A DNA stretch of 14,766 nt from JBNKFQ01 sp050289385 (GCA_050289385.1 JBNKFQ010000284.1:1-14766); one strand, 5' to 3'. Positions 1 to 6,880 are shown, counted from the first letter of the stretch. A program made the numbers and translations. Notes: generated by a model from the letters alone, not told the origin.

Positions 1-2
1 AA

Positions 3-167
3 CACGGGTATATCACGACGCGTCTGATAGAGGATGGAAACCCGAGAGACAGTGATCGCTTTATCCCGATACCGGAAGTGATTTTCTGGCCAGTCATCCG
101 GTGGTTCGAGTCAGGGCAGCTGTGGGACTCGGCAGGTCTCAGGCTCTCTAAACGCATACTGCGATAG
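3..167 (+). CDS. 3' end of an unrecognised gene
   Basis: An open frame enters at the left edge and ends at TAG (165-167), giving the last 54 residues of a protein. The visible part is mixed and mostly hydrophilic, with an aromatic stretch (IPEVIFWPVIRWF) and a basic end (SKRILR). I do not recognise a family, and no start is in the window. The frame is open from base 3, but its short length means it could be chance. It runs toward the CRISPR arrays, convergent with the minus-strand cas transcription. Bases 168-381 after it hold no gene or clear signal that I can see. Confidence 0.35.
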   Translation, partial: HGYITTRLIEDGNPRDSDRFIPIPEVIFWPVIRWFESGQLWDSAGLRLSKRILR

Positions 168-381
168 CGGCTTGACCTATTTTCTGGGTGAAACCTCTGG
201 TGGATAAGTTCAGACCCGGGATTCCTCGCCATGCAACAGGTCATTCAGAACCGCTGAGTCGTAAACATTGGTTGCTGTCACAACAACGTCAAGAACAGTT
301 GCTTTAATTGTCGGTCTCGTTCGGTCATTCTAATTGCCGCCGAATACATGTTCTTATGGCAGGCAATTCTGTCGTTTCTAT

Positions 382-533
382 TGGTTCATCCCCACGTACG
401 TGGGGAACATGCAGACACAAATCAGTGTAAGAATCTGTACAACGGTTTATCCCCACGTCTGTGGGGAACACACCAGCAGCCACTATTCCGGCTCCAATTG
501 ACAGCGGTTCATCCCCACGTCTGTGAGGCGGCA
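382..533 (-). CRISPR. Orphan type I-E CRISPR array, 3 repeats, 2 spacers
   Basis: Three 29-base repeats lie at 382-410, 443-471 and 505-533. The best copy (443-471) contains ATCCCCACGTCTGTGGGGAA, the usual type I-E repeat with a CCCCAC/GTGGGG stem. The spacers are 32 (411-442) and 33 bases (472-504), the type I-E length. By analogy with E. coli, crRNA would be read from the minus strand, whose handle would be ATAAACCG or ATGAACCG. The first copy has small changes. The third keeps the first 21 bases but has lost the GGGGAACAC end (GAGGCGGCA instead), so the leader-side end is damaged. No type I-E cas gene (cse1, cse2, cas6e) is in the window, so the array is an orphan here. Confidence 0.9.
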
Positions 534-577
534 CGGTCTCGGTAACGACAACCAAATCGATGCTCTTTATCTCCTTT

Positions 578-873
578 GTTTCGATCCACGCTCCCGCGAA
601 GGGAGCGACCCCTATTTAACCTTACATTTGTAGCATTATCGCGTTTCAATCCACGCTCCCGCGAAGGGAGCGACCCGTTGCCTTTACAGTCTTTAGCGGG
701 TTTTTGCTGGTTTCGATCCACGCTCCCGCGAAGGGAGCGACTTTCGATGGTCGTATTGCCAATCTCAAAAAACATGTTTCAATCCACCCTCCCGCGAAGG
801 GAGAGACGAAGACTTGGCCGAAAAAACTCCATGCGTTATATGTTTCAATCCACGCTCCCGCGAAGGGAGCGAC
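578..873 (-). CRISPR. Type I-C CRISPR array, 5 repeats, 4 spacers
   Basis: Five 32-base repeats start at 578, 643, 710, 776 and 842. On the plus strand they begin GTTTCAATCCACGCTCCCGC and end GAAGGGAGCGAC, the type I-C pattern. crRNA is therefore read from the minus strand, with the repeat ending in GAAAC, in the same direction as the cas genes. Spacers are 33, 35, 34 and 34 bases. Copies 1 and 3 have A to G at position 6. Copy 4 has two changes in the stem (CACCCT and GGGAGAGAC) that break an outer pair rather than restore it. Copies 2 and 5 match the consensus; copy 5 is next to the expected leader. The array is short and ageing, consistent with the loss of the adaptation genes. Confidence 0.95.
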
Positions 874-928
874 CACCCAAGTATATCGTTTTGTTTTCCA
901 ATAGAAAAATGTTTTTTTGCCGCTAACC
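874..928 (-). promoter_or_regulatory. Probable remnant of the type I-C leader
   Basis: This AT-rich stretch, with runs of T and A, lies between the cas1 remnant and the first (cas-proximal) consensus repeat, where a type I-C leader belongs. No cas2 sequence can be read here, so the deletion that removed cas2 may also have shortened the leader. I see no strong -35/-10 pair. Confidence 0.35.
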
Positions 929-1349
929 TTAATGCATGATTAGAAAAGAGGCCGAAAAACGTCGGACTAGCAACATCGCTTGACAGTGTGGTAGTAATCC
1001 AACTGGCACCTGCTCCTGTAGATAGGGGTGTATAATTCCCACTTGCTTTCGCTCTTGATACGCCACCAAAACGCCCTTACGTGAACACACGTTACCGGTA
1101 TTTTTGCCCAATACACGGGCCATAGATCGACCTTACTCTGTGTAAAATGCCAAGCCAATACCTTGCTCCGCACAATATCCCATCAAAAAAGGGGATACCG
1201 AGACTTGACCAAAGCAGAGAATATTGCCAACAGTTAGCGCGGGAAACTGACCCAATTGGTCGTCACCCTGCTTTATGACAATCGTTGGGTCTTGACCAAG
1301 CTTTAAAAGCAATGGACTTCCATGAATAGTTAATCTACCGCCAGTAGTT
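929..1349 (-). pseudogene. cas1: cas1 (type I-C) pseudogene with internal deletion
   Basis: Cas1 is the integrase of CRISPR spacer acquisition. The minus-strand frame from about 1349 carries a typical type I-C Cas1 N-terminal region (VGNILCFGQVSVSPFLMGYC, then AEQGIGLAFYTE). It is stopped by TAA at 1133-1135, where relatives read on as E-x-G-R-F-L-A-R-V. The same frame continues with GRSMARVLGKNTGNV and then, near 1076-1087, jumps to the extreme C-terminal Cas1 motif (VLVAYQERKQ, VPVGLLPHCQAMLL). About 200 residues, including the catalytic Glu/His/Asp region, are missing. The last residues of the family are replaced by unrelated sequence ending at TAA 929-931. The 5' end lies in another frame under the last codons of cas7, and cas4, which normally sits between the two, is absent. 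The gene cannot work. Confidence 0.85.
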
Positions 1350-2204
1350 GAGTTTAGAAACAAGTTCCACTTGTGGTGCATTATCCACTCGATCAACACT
1401 TAATTCATAATCGTCTGGGCATCTTGGCGCATCCACACCGTCATTCAATTTAACTTCTATACCTTGGAATAGTTCGCCGGCGCGCGCATTGCCAAGTTCA
1501 TTATCGTGCTGAAACACGAACAGTGCCCTTGCATTCATTTCACCCCGGCTAGCTGATCGGTCGTGGTCGAACATTTGCATTAGCGATTGCCAGAATAATT
1601 CGAGGTCCTCTTTATTGAATCCAGTTTGCTTGGCCAAGTGAGCAGATATAAAACCGTGACAGCGATAGAGTCCGTAAGGGACGGTAAATTTCCGGCCCAT
1701 TGTCCGATTATAGCCACGTTGAGCTTCGGCTTCTTTTTCCGTGGTAACCGCCATCCGGGTGATACTGTGTTCTAACGGCACTATCGGGTCGATTGATCGA
1801 GAGAAGGTGAGTTGAACCGGCCCCCTTACTTGTCCGGCATTTTTTCCCGTATTCATCACCGCGCCAAAGGTGCGAACATCGTAGTAGTTTTCGCACATCC
1901 ACCGCCGAGCAGCTTCAGTTTTATCGCCCTTCTCTTTCTCTTTTACTCCTGTTTGTTCAAGAGCTTCGTTTATCACCTGGTTGAGTATTGCTTTTTCGCG
2001 GATAAAAATTTTGTTCTTTTGATTTTCTTTTTGAGTCAACTCCACAAAATTGCGGATTTTGCGTTTCAAACACACATCAGTGACCAATCCCACTCCCGTT
2101 TCAGCATCCACACGCGGCAGGTTGCCCGCATCTGGATCGCCGTTGGGGTTTCCATCTCTAACATCGAATAAATATACAAAATCACAACGTCTAGCTAGGC
2201 TCAT
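1335..2204 (-). CDS. cas7: Cas7c (Csd2), type I-C Cascade backbone
   Basis: This protein forms the helical backbone of the type I-C Cascade along the crRNA spacer. It has 289 residues, the normal length. The N-terminal signature is clear: NPNGDPDAGNLPRVD at about 19-33, then GLVTDVCLKRKIRN. The middle matches the family as well (ITRMAVTTEKEAEAQRGYNR, GRKFTVPYGLYRCHG, FDHDRSASRGEMNARAL). The start ATG overlaps the cas8c stop (ATGA, 2201-2204), so translation is probably coupled. The last five or so codons (LNYWR) go beyond where relatives usually end and overlap the cas1 remnant in another frame. This suggests that the deletion that removed cas4 also replaced the native stop. The gene otherwise looks intact. 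Confidence 0.95.
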   Translation of the reverse strand: MSLARRCDFVYLFDVRDGNPNGDPDAGNLPRVDAETGVGLVTDVCLKRKIRNFVELTQKENQKNKIFIREKAILNQVINEALEQTGVKEKEKGDKTEAARRWMCENYYDVRTFGAVMNTGKNAGQVRGPVQLTFSRSIDPIVPLEHSITRMAVTTEKEAEAQRGYNRTMGRKFTVPYGLYRCHGFISAHLAKQTGFNKEDLELFWQSLMQMFDHDRSASRGEMNARALFVFQHDNELGNARAGELFQGIEVKLNDGVDAPRCPDDYELSVDRVDNAPQVELVSKLNYWR

Positions 2205-3955
2205 TCGTCTTCTCCATGATCAATTTTCTTGGTGTAAAATTCTCGTTTCTGGTGGTAATAACCCAGGGCAAAAAGGCCCTGATTTTCCAGATTTAAATGC
2301 GCGGGAAAATGAGTGATTAGTTCCATTACCTCGGAAATCCGTTTTTCTGCATTTATTTTCAAGCCGGGGTTTTCCAGCTTCTTCAGGTGATGAGTTGACA
2401 GCCTCATCAACGTGCCGAATACCGCTTTCGGTGTGCTACTGGCACGGCTGTAGTACCGGTCACGGATAGTGGTATTGATGCCTGGTTGCGCATCCTGCTG
2501 AACTTTTTCGAGAACGGCGAACAGCCGTCCCAGGCAGTAGCCACTGCGGGCTTCCTGCTTGTCGAGGGACACGGTTAACTCCTTATGTTTGGTCGTTGAA
2601 AATCGGTATTTTCGGTTGAGATAAGCTTTGATAATGCAGGCACGGGTATAACTGACTTTACCTTTATCGGCACGGATACGCCGCAAAACAGCCTGGATCA
2701 GGGTTTCCGGCAAGCGTTCGCCAGATAAAATGGCGCGGACCACATCGCTCGACAATTTGGGCGAAATGTTGTCATCTTTGAATTGTGGCGCGGTGGAGCG
2801 CAAAAGCTTTTTTAACGTTGGATAGCCATAGTGATCCAACCCGCGCAATTCCAAGTCCTTAAACCAACGGGCAAAGTTTTCGGCAAATTCCTTGATGGTG
2901 CCGGCTTTCCAGTAGCGCACTACGATGCGCGCTGAATTGGGAGCCAGGCCCAGTACAAAAAAACGGTCCTGACCATCGTTCTCCTGATAGGCGCCACTAC
3001 TGTGAATACTTTCAAATAGGGAATTTACAGCGATGGCTGTGCCATCAGGGTCATCATCACCGAACGATAAAAACAGGGGTGTGTCACTTTCCAGGCGATT
3101 GGGCTTATCCGCCCAGCAAACGTATTGTGTGGCGCCAATGCTAAATTTCGTTGATGACCCACCTCGAAGCATGTAATTCAATGCAGCCGAATATTTAAAT
3201 CCCGCTCTAATTCCAACAGGTGAATTGTAGCTTTGAGATTTTCCGTAAGATTCGAATGCATCTTGATTAAAAGACACTAATTTGGCATTTGTTCCGCCTG
3301 GAACGTTGAGAGACTTATGTGTTCTTGATATTTCAGTTTCTTCCCCCGTAACAAGGCATAGGCCATTGGCACTTTCTTTAATGCTCTTTCTGACATATGA
3401 GGGCACTGCAGGCGACTGGCAAATCAGGTGGTCTCTACCCGCTAGTCTAAAGGCGATATAAGCCCTATCCTTTTTAATTATTTCTTCCCATAGCGCATGT
3501 TCTCTTACCTTTTGAAGGTTTGATTCGTTGTTATAAAAACCAACCAAAGCAGCGATCTCTTTGTTGTCAGGAAGATCCATATAAATTCCGGACAACCTGG
3601 CTTTAAATCCTTCCAGTTGTAAATCAGCAAGTTCTATATCTTTTGCGGCCGCAGTTTTAGTCTTCTTGTCAATCTTTGGCTGTCCAAAAACATAGCCAAA
3701 GTGATCCCATGCCAATCCCGAGGTTAATCCTGATTTAACGTCATCCCGACTGGCTTTCCTTGCAGAAGGAAGACTTGGTACAACAAAGGTCTTTGAAACC
3801 AACTTGTTACCATTTGTCTCGCTGGTTTTTTCAATATTTAGATAGTTGCCGTCACCATCCAATACCACAACAAATGGAATTGGCCTCTCTTCAAAACCGA
3901 ACCGAGGAAGGTTTTCATTACGATCATAGTATTCACAAAGCGCTTGTAAAATCAT
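2201..3955 (-). CDS. cas8c: Cas8c (Csd1), type I-C Cascade large subunit
   Basis: This is the large subunit that recognises the PAM and opens the target in type I-C Cascade; in this subtype an internal start in cas8c often also makes the small subunit (Cas11c). It has 584 residues, full length for Csd1. The start MILQALCEYYDR is typical. The family core is visible as CLVTGEE at 200-206, LVSFN at 226-230 and AFESYGKSQSYNSPVGIRAG at 233-252. The segment between them (HKSLNVPGGTNAK) is more diverged than usual. The start ATG overlaps the cas5 stop (ATGA, 3952-3955) and the stop overlaps the cas7 start. No frameshift or internal stop is present, in contrast to the cas genes outside this trio. I did not pin down an internal Cas11c start. 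Confidence 0.95.
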   Translation of the reverse strand: MILQALCEYYDRNENLPRFGFEERPIPFVVVLDGDGNYLNIEKTSETNGNKLVSKTFVVPSLPSARKASRDDVKSGLTSGLAWDHFGYVFGQPKIDKKTKTAAAKDIELADLQLEGFKARLSGIYMDLPDNKEIAALVGFYNNESNLQKVREHALWEEIIKKDRAYIAFRLAGRDHLICQSPAVPSYVRKSIKESANGLCLVTGEETEISRTHKSLNVPGGTNAKLVSFNQDAFESYGKSQSYNSPVGIRAGFKYSAALNYMLRGGSSTKFSIGATQYVCWADKPNRLESDTPLFLSFGDDDPDGTAIAVNSLFESIHSSGAYQENDGQDRFFVLGLAPNSARIVVRYWKAGTIKEFAENFARWFKDLELRGLDHYGYPTLKKLLRSTAPQFKDDNISPKLSSDVVRAILSGERLPETLIQAVLRRIRADKGKVSYTRACIIKAYLNRKYRFSTTKHKELTVSLDKQEARSGYCLGRLFAVLEKVQQDAQPGINTTIRDRYYSRASSTPKAVFGTLMRLSTHHLKKLENPGLKINAEKRISEVMELITHFPAHLNLENQGLFALGYYHQKREFYTKKIDHGEDE

Positions 3956-4611
3956 CCCCGCACCTCCCCGCCATGGCGAGGAGGTACCTCAACAACTCCA
4001 TTTTTCAATTCCGCGTGAAAAAATAGTGGACGAATATCTTTAGGGTCGGAAAAGTCCATGTCATAGAGTATCCAGCCCAGTGAGCGATTTTCATCTATCG
4101 GCGTCGGTTCATTTTCACTCACTTCGACTAAGCGAAAGTCGCAACTAAATTCTCGTGTTCCCAGATAGGGTTGATTGACGCACTGTCCGTTGCCAGCTCG
4201 GCGGCGAAACATATTGGCAAACTTGCCTGCGTTATCGTCTTTTTCGGCTTTATCAGTAAGTTCGAAACTTGCATGCAGGCGGTACGCGACATCGCGTAAA
4301 AACAGGCCCGCCCGCTGCTGCCGTTGTGATTCAATATAAAGTGCCGGGGCAACGCCGCTTTTTATCGCGCTGCTTATCTTATTGACGGACAATACCGCCC
4401 CGACTTCGTTGCGGCGGATATTGACCCAGCGGATCGGTTCAAGCACCTCAATTTTATGGATCCGCCAGGCGATCGCTGGTTTCCAGAGTATGGCCTCAAA
4501 AATACCCCGTGCCGCCGAAGGTGTAATTACCTCATAACTGACGCGCTCTACCTTCATTTCCGGTCGGGTGAAGCAGGCGTAGTCGCCTCGGACCTCAAGA
4601 CAAAATCCCAT
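3952..4611 (-). CDS. cas5: Cas5c (Cas5d), crRNA-processing Cascade subunit
   Basis: In type I-C, which lacks Cas6, Cas5c cuts the pre-crRNA and caps the 5' handle in Cascade. The start chosen is ATG 4611, with AGGAG eight bases upstream; it begins MGFCLEVRGDYACFTRPEMK, as the family does, and gives 219 residues. Conserved segments are VERVSYEVITPSAARGIFEA, INIRRNEV-like NIRRNEV (64-70), RQQRA (97-101) and GQCVNQPYLGTREF (142-155). In the Bacillus halodurans enzyme the catalytic residues are Tyr46, Lys116 and His117. Here the aligned positions by eye are Leu42 (AILWKPA), Lys130 and Phe131 (AGKFANMF), so two of the three are changed. The frame is intact, and it overlaps cas8c by ATGA and follows the cas3 remnant. 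Confidence 0.93.
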   Translation of the reverse strand: MGFCLEVRGDYACFTRPEMKVERVSYEVITPSAARGIFEAILWKPAIAWRIHKIEVLEPIRWVNIRRNEVGAVLSVNKISSAIKSGVAPALYIESQRQQRAGLFLRDVAYRLHASFELTDKAEKDDNAGKFANMFRRRAGNGQCVNQPYLGTREFSCDFRLVEVSENEPTPIDENRSLGWILYDMDFSDPKDIRPLFFHAELKNGVVEVPPRHGGEVRG

Positions 4612-4612
4612 A

Positions 4613-4840
4613 TTACATTCTCCTAAAATCACACAGTTTGTCGGGGAAGGCTCCTTCGCGATTACACCTGCCAGCAGATTGTGCAATAGAATCCAATCCG
4701 GCCATCGCGCGATAGACAACAGGAAAATCAACGTCTACACCCGCTTCGATTAGTTGCGTACTTATACGTAAAGGACGATTATCGCAGTCACGACGTTGTT
4801 TAAGACGCTCTTTGACTTCTGTAATAAGATGCGCTGCTGA
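4613..4840 (-). pseudogene. cas3: cas3 fragment (second helicase domain only)
   Basis: Cas3 is the helicase-nuclease that Cascade recruits to degrade the target. Only about 75 residues remain of a protein that normally has 700-800. They cover the end of the second RecA-like domain: EVKERLKQRR, then STQLIEAGVDVDFP and the motif VI segment DSIAQSAGRCNREG. The HD nuclease, the Walker A and DEAH motifs and the C-terminal domain are all missing. Upstream, a TGA (4850-4852) lies in frame, and the sequence changes into a BRO-N-like gene near 4833-4846. Downstream the frame ends at TAA 4613-4615 soon after motif VI. The remnant directly precedes cas5, the normal type I-C order, which confirms its origin. 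Confidence 0.9.
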
Positions 4841-5119
4841 ATCCACTTCTCACTGCGACCGTGCCTTTGCCAGCTTTCCCGCGCCCGGTCCAGGGATCGC
4901 GAGGAGTCCGCCATTTCCTGCATACGTTCATAGCCCACCTTGGCCAGCCCACCTTGGCCAGCCAGAGTTTGATCGGCTCCGGCTTGGGGCTGGGTACGGA
5001 CTGCACCAGGCGCAGCAAGGTCTCGGCGGCGGCGACATCCGTGAGGTGGTTTTTACCGTCAGCCGCTGTTTCAGCTTGTTCCAGTACTTACGTGCCGTTT
5101 GGTAATCCGGCTGCCATTG
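4838..5119 (-). pseudogene. BRO-N/phage antirepressor-like gene, degraded
   Basis: Pieces of a BRO-N or phage-antirepressor-type protein can be read in three frames. They are WQPDYQTARKYWNKLKQRL (frame following the WYL stop), LTDVAAAETLLRLVQSVPSP plus KPEPIKLWLAKVG, and GYERMQEMADSSRSLDRARE ending SEKWIQQR. The order matches the family (KYWNKLxQRL, then LxRLIQSIPSPKAEPFKxWLAKVGYER, then WIxxR). A frameshift with a small deletion lies after the first piece, and a 14-base duplication shifts the frame between the second and third. The gene is cut at both ends by the WYL and cas3 remnants. Family assignment is from memory of the motif. The gene is not a normal part of a type I-C locus, so it was probably inserted into or fused to it. 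Confidence 0.55.
4933..4960. repeat. 14-base tandem duplication
   Basis: The 14 bases GCCCACCTTGGCCA occur twice in a row with no change. Because 14 is not a multiple of three, the duplication breaks the antirepressor-like frame exactly at the conserved LAKVGYER segment: one copy reads into WLAKVGW, and the frame after the second copy restores GYERM. Confidence 0.9.
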
Positions 5120-5716
5120 TTACATCGCCGCTTCGCGGGCAATATCGGAGAAAAACCTTAGCTGGACCAAATGCGTGGCTGTGCCGGCGAAAATGCCGTA
5201 ACCCTGGGCGAAATAGGACTCCAGCTCATGCTTGGGCACGGCCCTGGCAACATCCGGCAGCTTTGCCACCCGCTCGATGCGCGCCAGCGAAAACGTGCGC
5301 AGGCCGCCACGCAGGTGGCACCAGGCGTCCCGGTACCAGTTTTCGCGGTAATACACCAGAGTTTGCGGGCTGACAGTGCGCCGGGTGTTCTGCCCCTTGT
5401 AGCTGCGGTAATCGAGCTGAAGCCGGTTGCGGTTCAACAACGCTTCACCCACTCCGTGAAACGTGCGGCCCGGTACCGTGCGATTGTTCATCGGCAATAC
5501 CTTGATGCGCTCGGTAATGGCACTTGGAGCGATGCCTCACCCCTGCAACAACTTGCCGATCTGCTGCTCAATCACCCCCAATTCCTTACTGAGCAAGCCA
5601 TTGCCAAAGCTTTCCAGCACATGCAGTGACAGGGTGAGGGATTGCAGCTCCTGCGCCGTGAGCCAGAGACCTGGCAGTTCGAAGTCGTCGCCGGGCTGAG
5701 GGCCGTGGCGCCAACC
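5120..5716 (-). pseudogene. WYL-domain regulator, truncated and with a nonsense codon
   Basis: WYL-domain proteins are usually transcription regulators with an N-terminal HTH, often found beside CRISPR-cas genes. The minus-strand frame from 5716 reads FELPGLWLTAQELQSLTLSL, then IEQQIGKLLQG, then a TGA (5537-5539), and continues in the same frame with AITERIKVLPMNNR and a WYL domain (LQLDYRSYKGQNTRRTVSPQ, then LVYYRENWYRDAWCHLRGG). The N-terminal HTH is missing: upstream the frame runs straight into the TAG of the attC core (5717-5719). The C-terminal end, normally followed by a W-H-P motif, is replaced after FFSDIAREA by the antirepressor fragment. The gene probably regulated the neighbouring cas operon; it is now inactive. 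Confidence 0.8.
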
Positions 5717-5800
5717 CTAACGCTTTGGTTTGGGGCTGGTTTGAAGCGTAGCGTAAAGCCAGCCCCAGCCGCGCAGCGGCGAATAACACCAACTTGTTAG
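5716..5800 (-). other. attC site of cassette 3 (array end)
   Basis: On the minus strand this 85-base element begins CTAACAAGTTGG and ends CCAAAGCGTTAGG. The ends pair as CTAAC/GTTAG and TTGG/CCAA. An inner perfect 8-base stem, GGGGCTGG/CCAGCCCC, encloses a variable loop. This is the imperfect inverted repeat of an integron attC site. It follows the stop of the gene at 5805 by four bases. It is the last attC seen, and its GTTAG core is directly joined to the truncated WYL gene. Confidence 0.88.
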
Positions 5801-5804
5801 TATT

Positions 5805-6383
5805 TTATACACTTAGGTAACGCCTGTAGCCCCAATAAAAATAAATTTGAGCGTTAATAAATATGGAAAGAACAAAAGTGCTCAGTATATAGATATTACT
5901 ATATTTGTGAACAAATTCTAGGTAAGGCTCTACCTGCATATAGACCAATATGTTGTTGAAAATAGCGAAAAGACTAACGGTCATAAATGTAGAAAAATAT
6001 ACAAAACATATAAATGCAAAATGTTTTGACAGAGACTCACTATCGAACTGCGGTAATTTGAAGAATTTGGCAAGCCATTGCATTGGCGGATCAATTTTTC
6101 CATTGAAATGGAAATAAACGAATTTACCGTAACTCAACCCTTTTGTGTACGCTGTGAAGGCATTATTGTAAATGGAGTAATAAACACAGAAGGCAGCGAC
6201 TGAAAATAAAACGACCTGTACCGATAATAAGCCTTGCCAAGAATGCCCAAATATAGAAACAAGAGGATTCCATTCCTGTGAGAGGTCTGGAGTGATCTTA
6301 TACGTTATATAAATATCACCGGCCCTCAGGAATAACATGAGAGCTAGTACAGTAAATAGTAGTTTTCTATTCTTTGATGCCAT
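5805..6383 (-). CDS. Integron cassette 3: multi-pass membrane protein of unknown function
   Basis: This 192-residue protein is not recognised. It starts with a basic end (MASKNRK) and has about four hydrophobic segments: roughly 8-20, 52-72, 122-149 and 162-183. A polar stretch between 74 and 120 includes LPQFDSESLSKHF. It is AT-rich, with codon use unlike the Dot operon and like the other two cassettes. No strong ribosome binding site precedes the ATG at 6383; the 18 or so bases between the previous attC and the start contain only AGAG. It is bounded by attC sites on both sides, so it is a mobile gene cassette. Cassette membrane proteins of this kind are often unknown. Confidence 0.8.
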   Translation of the reverse strand: MASKNRKLLFTVLALMLFLRAGDIYITYKITPDLSQEWNPLVSIFGHSWQGLLSVQVVLFSVAAFCVYYSIYNNAFTAYTKGLSYGKFVYFHFNGKIDPPMQWLAKFFKLPQFDSESLSKHFAFICFVYFSTFMTVSLFAIFNNILVYMQVEPYLEFVHKYSNIYILSTFVLSIFINAQIYFYWGYRRYLSV

Positions 6384-6401
6384 GATTTACTCTAAGAAAT
6401 T

Positions 6402-6454
6402 CTAACGCCTGCAACACGCGCGAGGTTGCGAGTCGTTGTGCTTGCGATTGTTAG
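6402..6454 (-). other. attC site of cassette 2
   Basis: On the minus strand this short element begins CTAACAATCGC and ends GGCGTTAG, with CTAAC/GTTAG end pairing and a CAAC/GTTG inner pairing around a GC-rich centre. It lies 11 bases after the stop of the MAPEG gene. At 53 bases it is near the short end of known attC sites. Confidence 0.85.
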
Positions 6455-6465
6455 AAATAGTTTGC

Positions 6466-6852
6466 CTACACAATAAACGAGTACACAAGACCTATAATTG
6501 AACCAAAAATCAAAATATTATTCGCTATCTCTCCCAGGTTATATCCCAGCTTCCGTTTATCTGGATCTGAAACATAACCGACGCAATAAAATGCTCTCGC
6601 TAAAACAAACACTAGACCAACAATTACGCCGGCAATTTCATGTGCAAAATAACTAAACACCCATAGCGAGGGTATAAATATTACAAGTCTCTCTAATGTG
6701 TTTTGTTGAACGCGAAAGTATCGTTCAAACTCGGGATTTCCACTTATCGCCGGTGCAGAAACCCCAGTCCTTTTTCGAGCCAACCCAACTAAAAATGCAA
6801 AAATTGCATATTCTAAAACTGCAATAATCGTAACTAATGCTACTAACTCCAC
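6466..6852 (-). CDS. Integron cassette 2: MAPEG-family membrane protein
   Basis: The MAPEG family contains small four-helix membrane proteins, several of them glutathione-dependent transferases or peroxidases. This protein has 128 residues, typical for bacterial members. The family motif is visible as NPEFERYFRVQQNTLERLVI (E-R, Q-x-N-T-x-E). Later come ARAFYCVGYVSDPDKRKLGY and a last hydrophobic helix (NILIFGSIIGLVYSFIV). The start is a GTG at 6852, with GGGG seven bases upstream. Four hydrophobic segments fit the family fold. The gene lies alone between two attC sites, so it is a cassette cargo gene. Its substrate cannot be told; it may act on a lipophilic or electrophilic toxicant, by analogy with relatives. 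Confidence 0.88.
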   Translation of the reverse strand: MELVALVTIIAVLEYAIFAFLVGLARKRTGVSAPAISGNPEFERYFRVQQNTLERLVIFIPSLWVFSYFAHEIAGVIVGLVFVLARAFYCVGYVSDPDKRKLGYNLGEIANNILIFGSIIGLVYSFIV

Positions 6853-6880
6853 TTTAATTCCCCTGTCTAAATTAAAATTT

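Noticed and set aside
411..841. Spacers that might target this window
   Set aside because: By eye none of the six spacers matches another part of the window. A proper search could still find partial matches.
325..926. Several open frames over the two CRISPR arrays
   Set aside because: They translate the repeats (for example RSTLPRRER or FAGAWIET again and again), a known artefact of CRISPR arrays.
5171..5629. 152-codon open frame on the plus strand at the WYL gene
   Set aside because: The minus strand reads a clear WYL domain over the same bases, so this is its shadow.
5586..5792. 68-codon minus-strand frame across the last attC
   Set aside because: Its start (LFAAARLGLALRYAS) is the usual translation of attC stem sequence, and the rest is out of frame with the WYL remnant.
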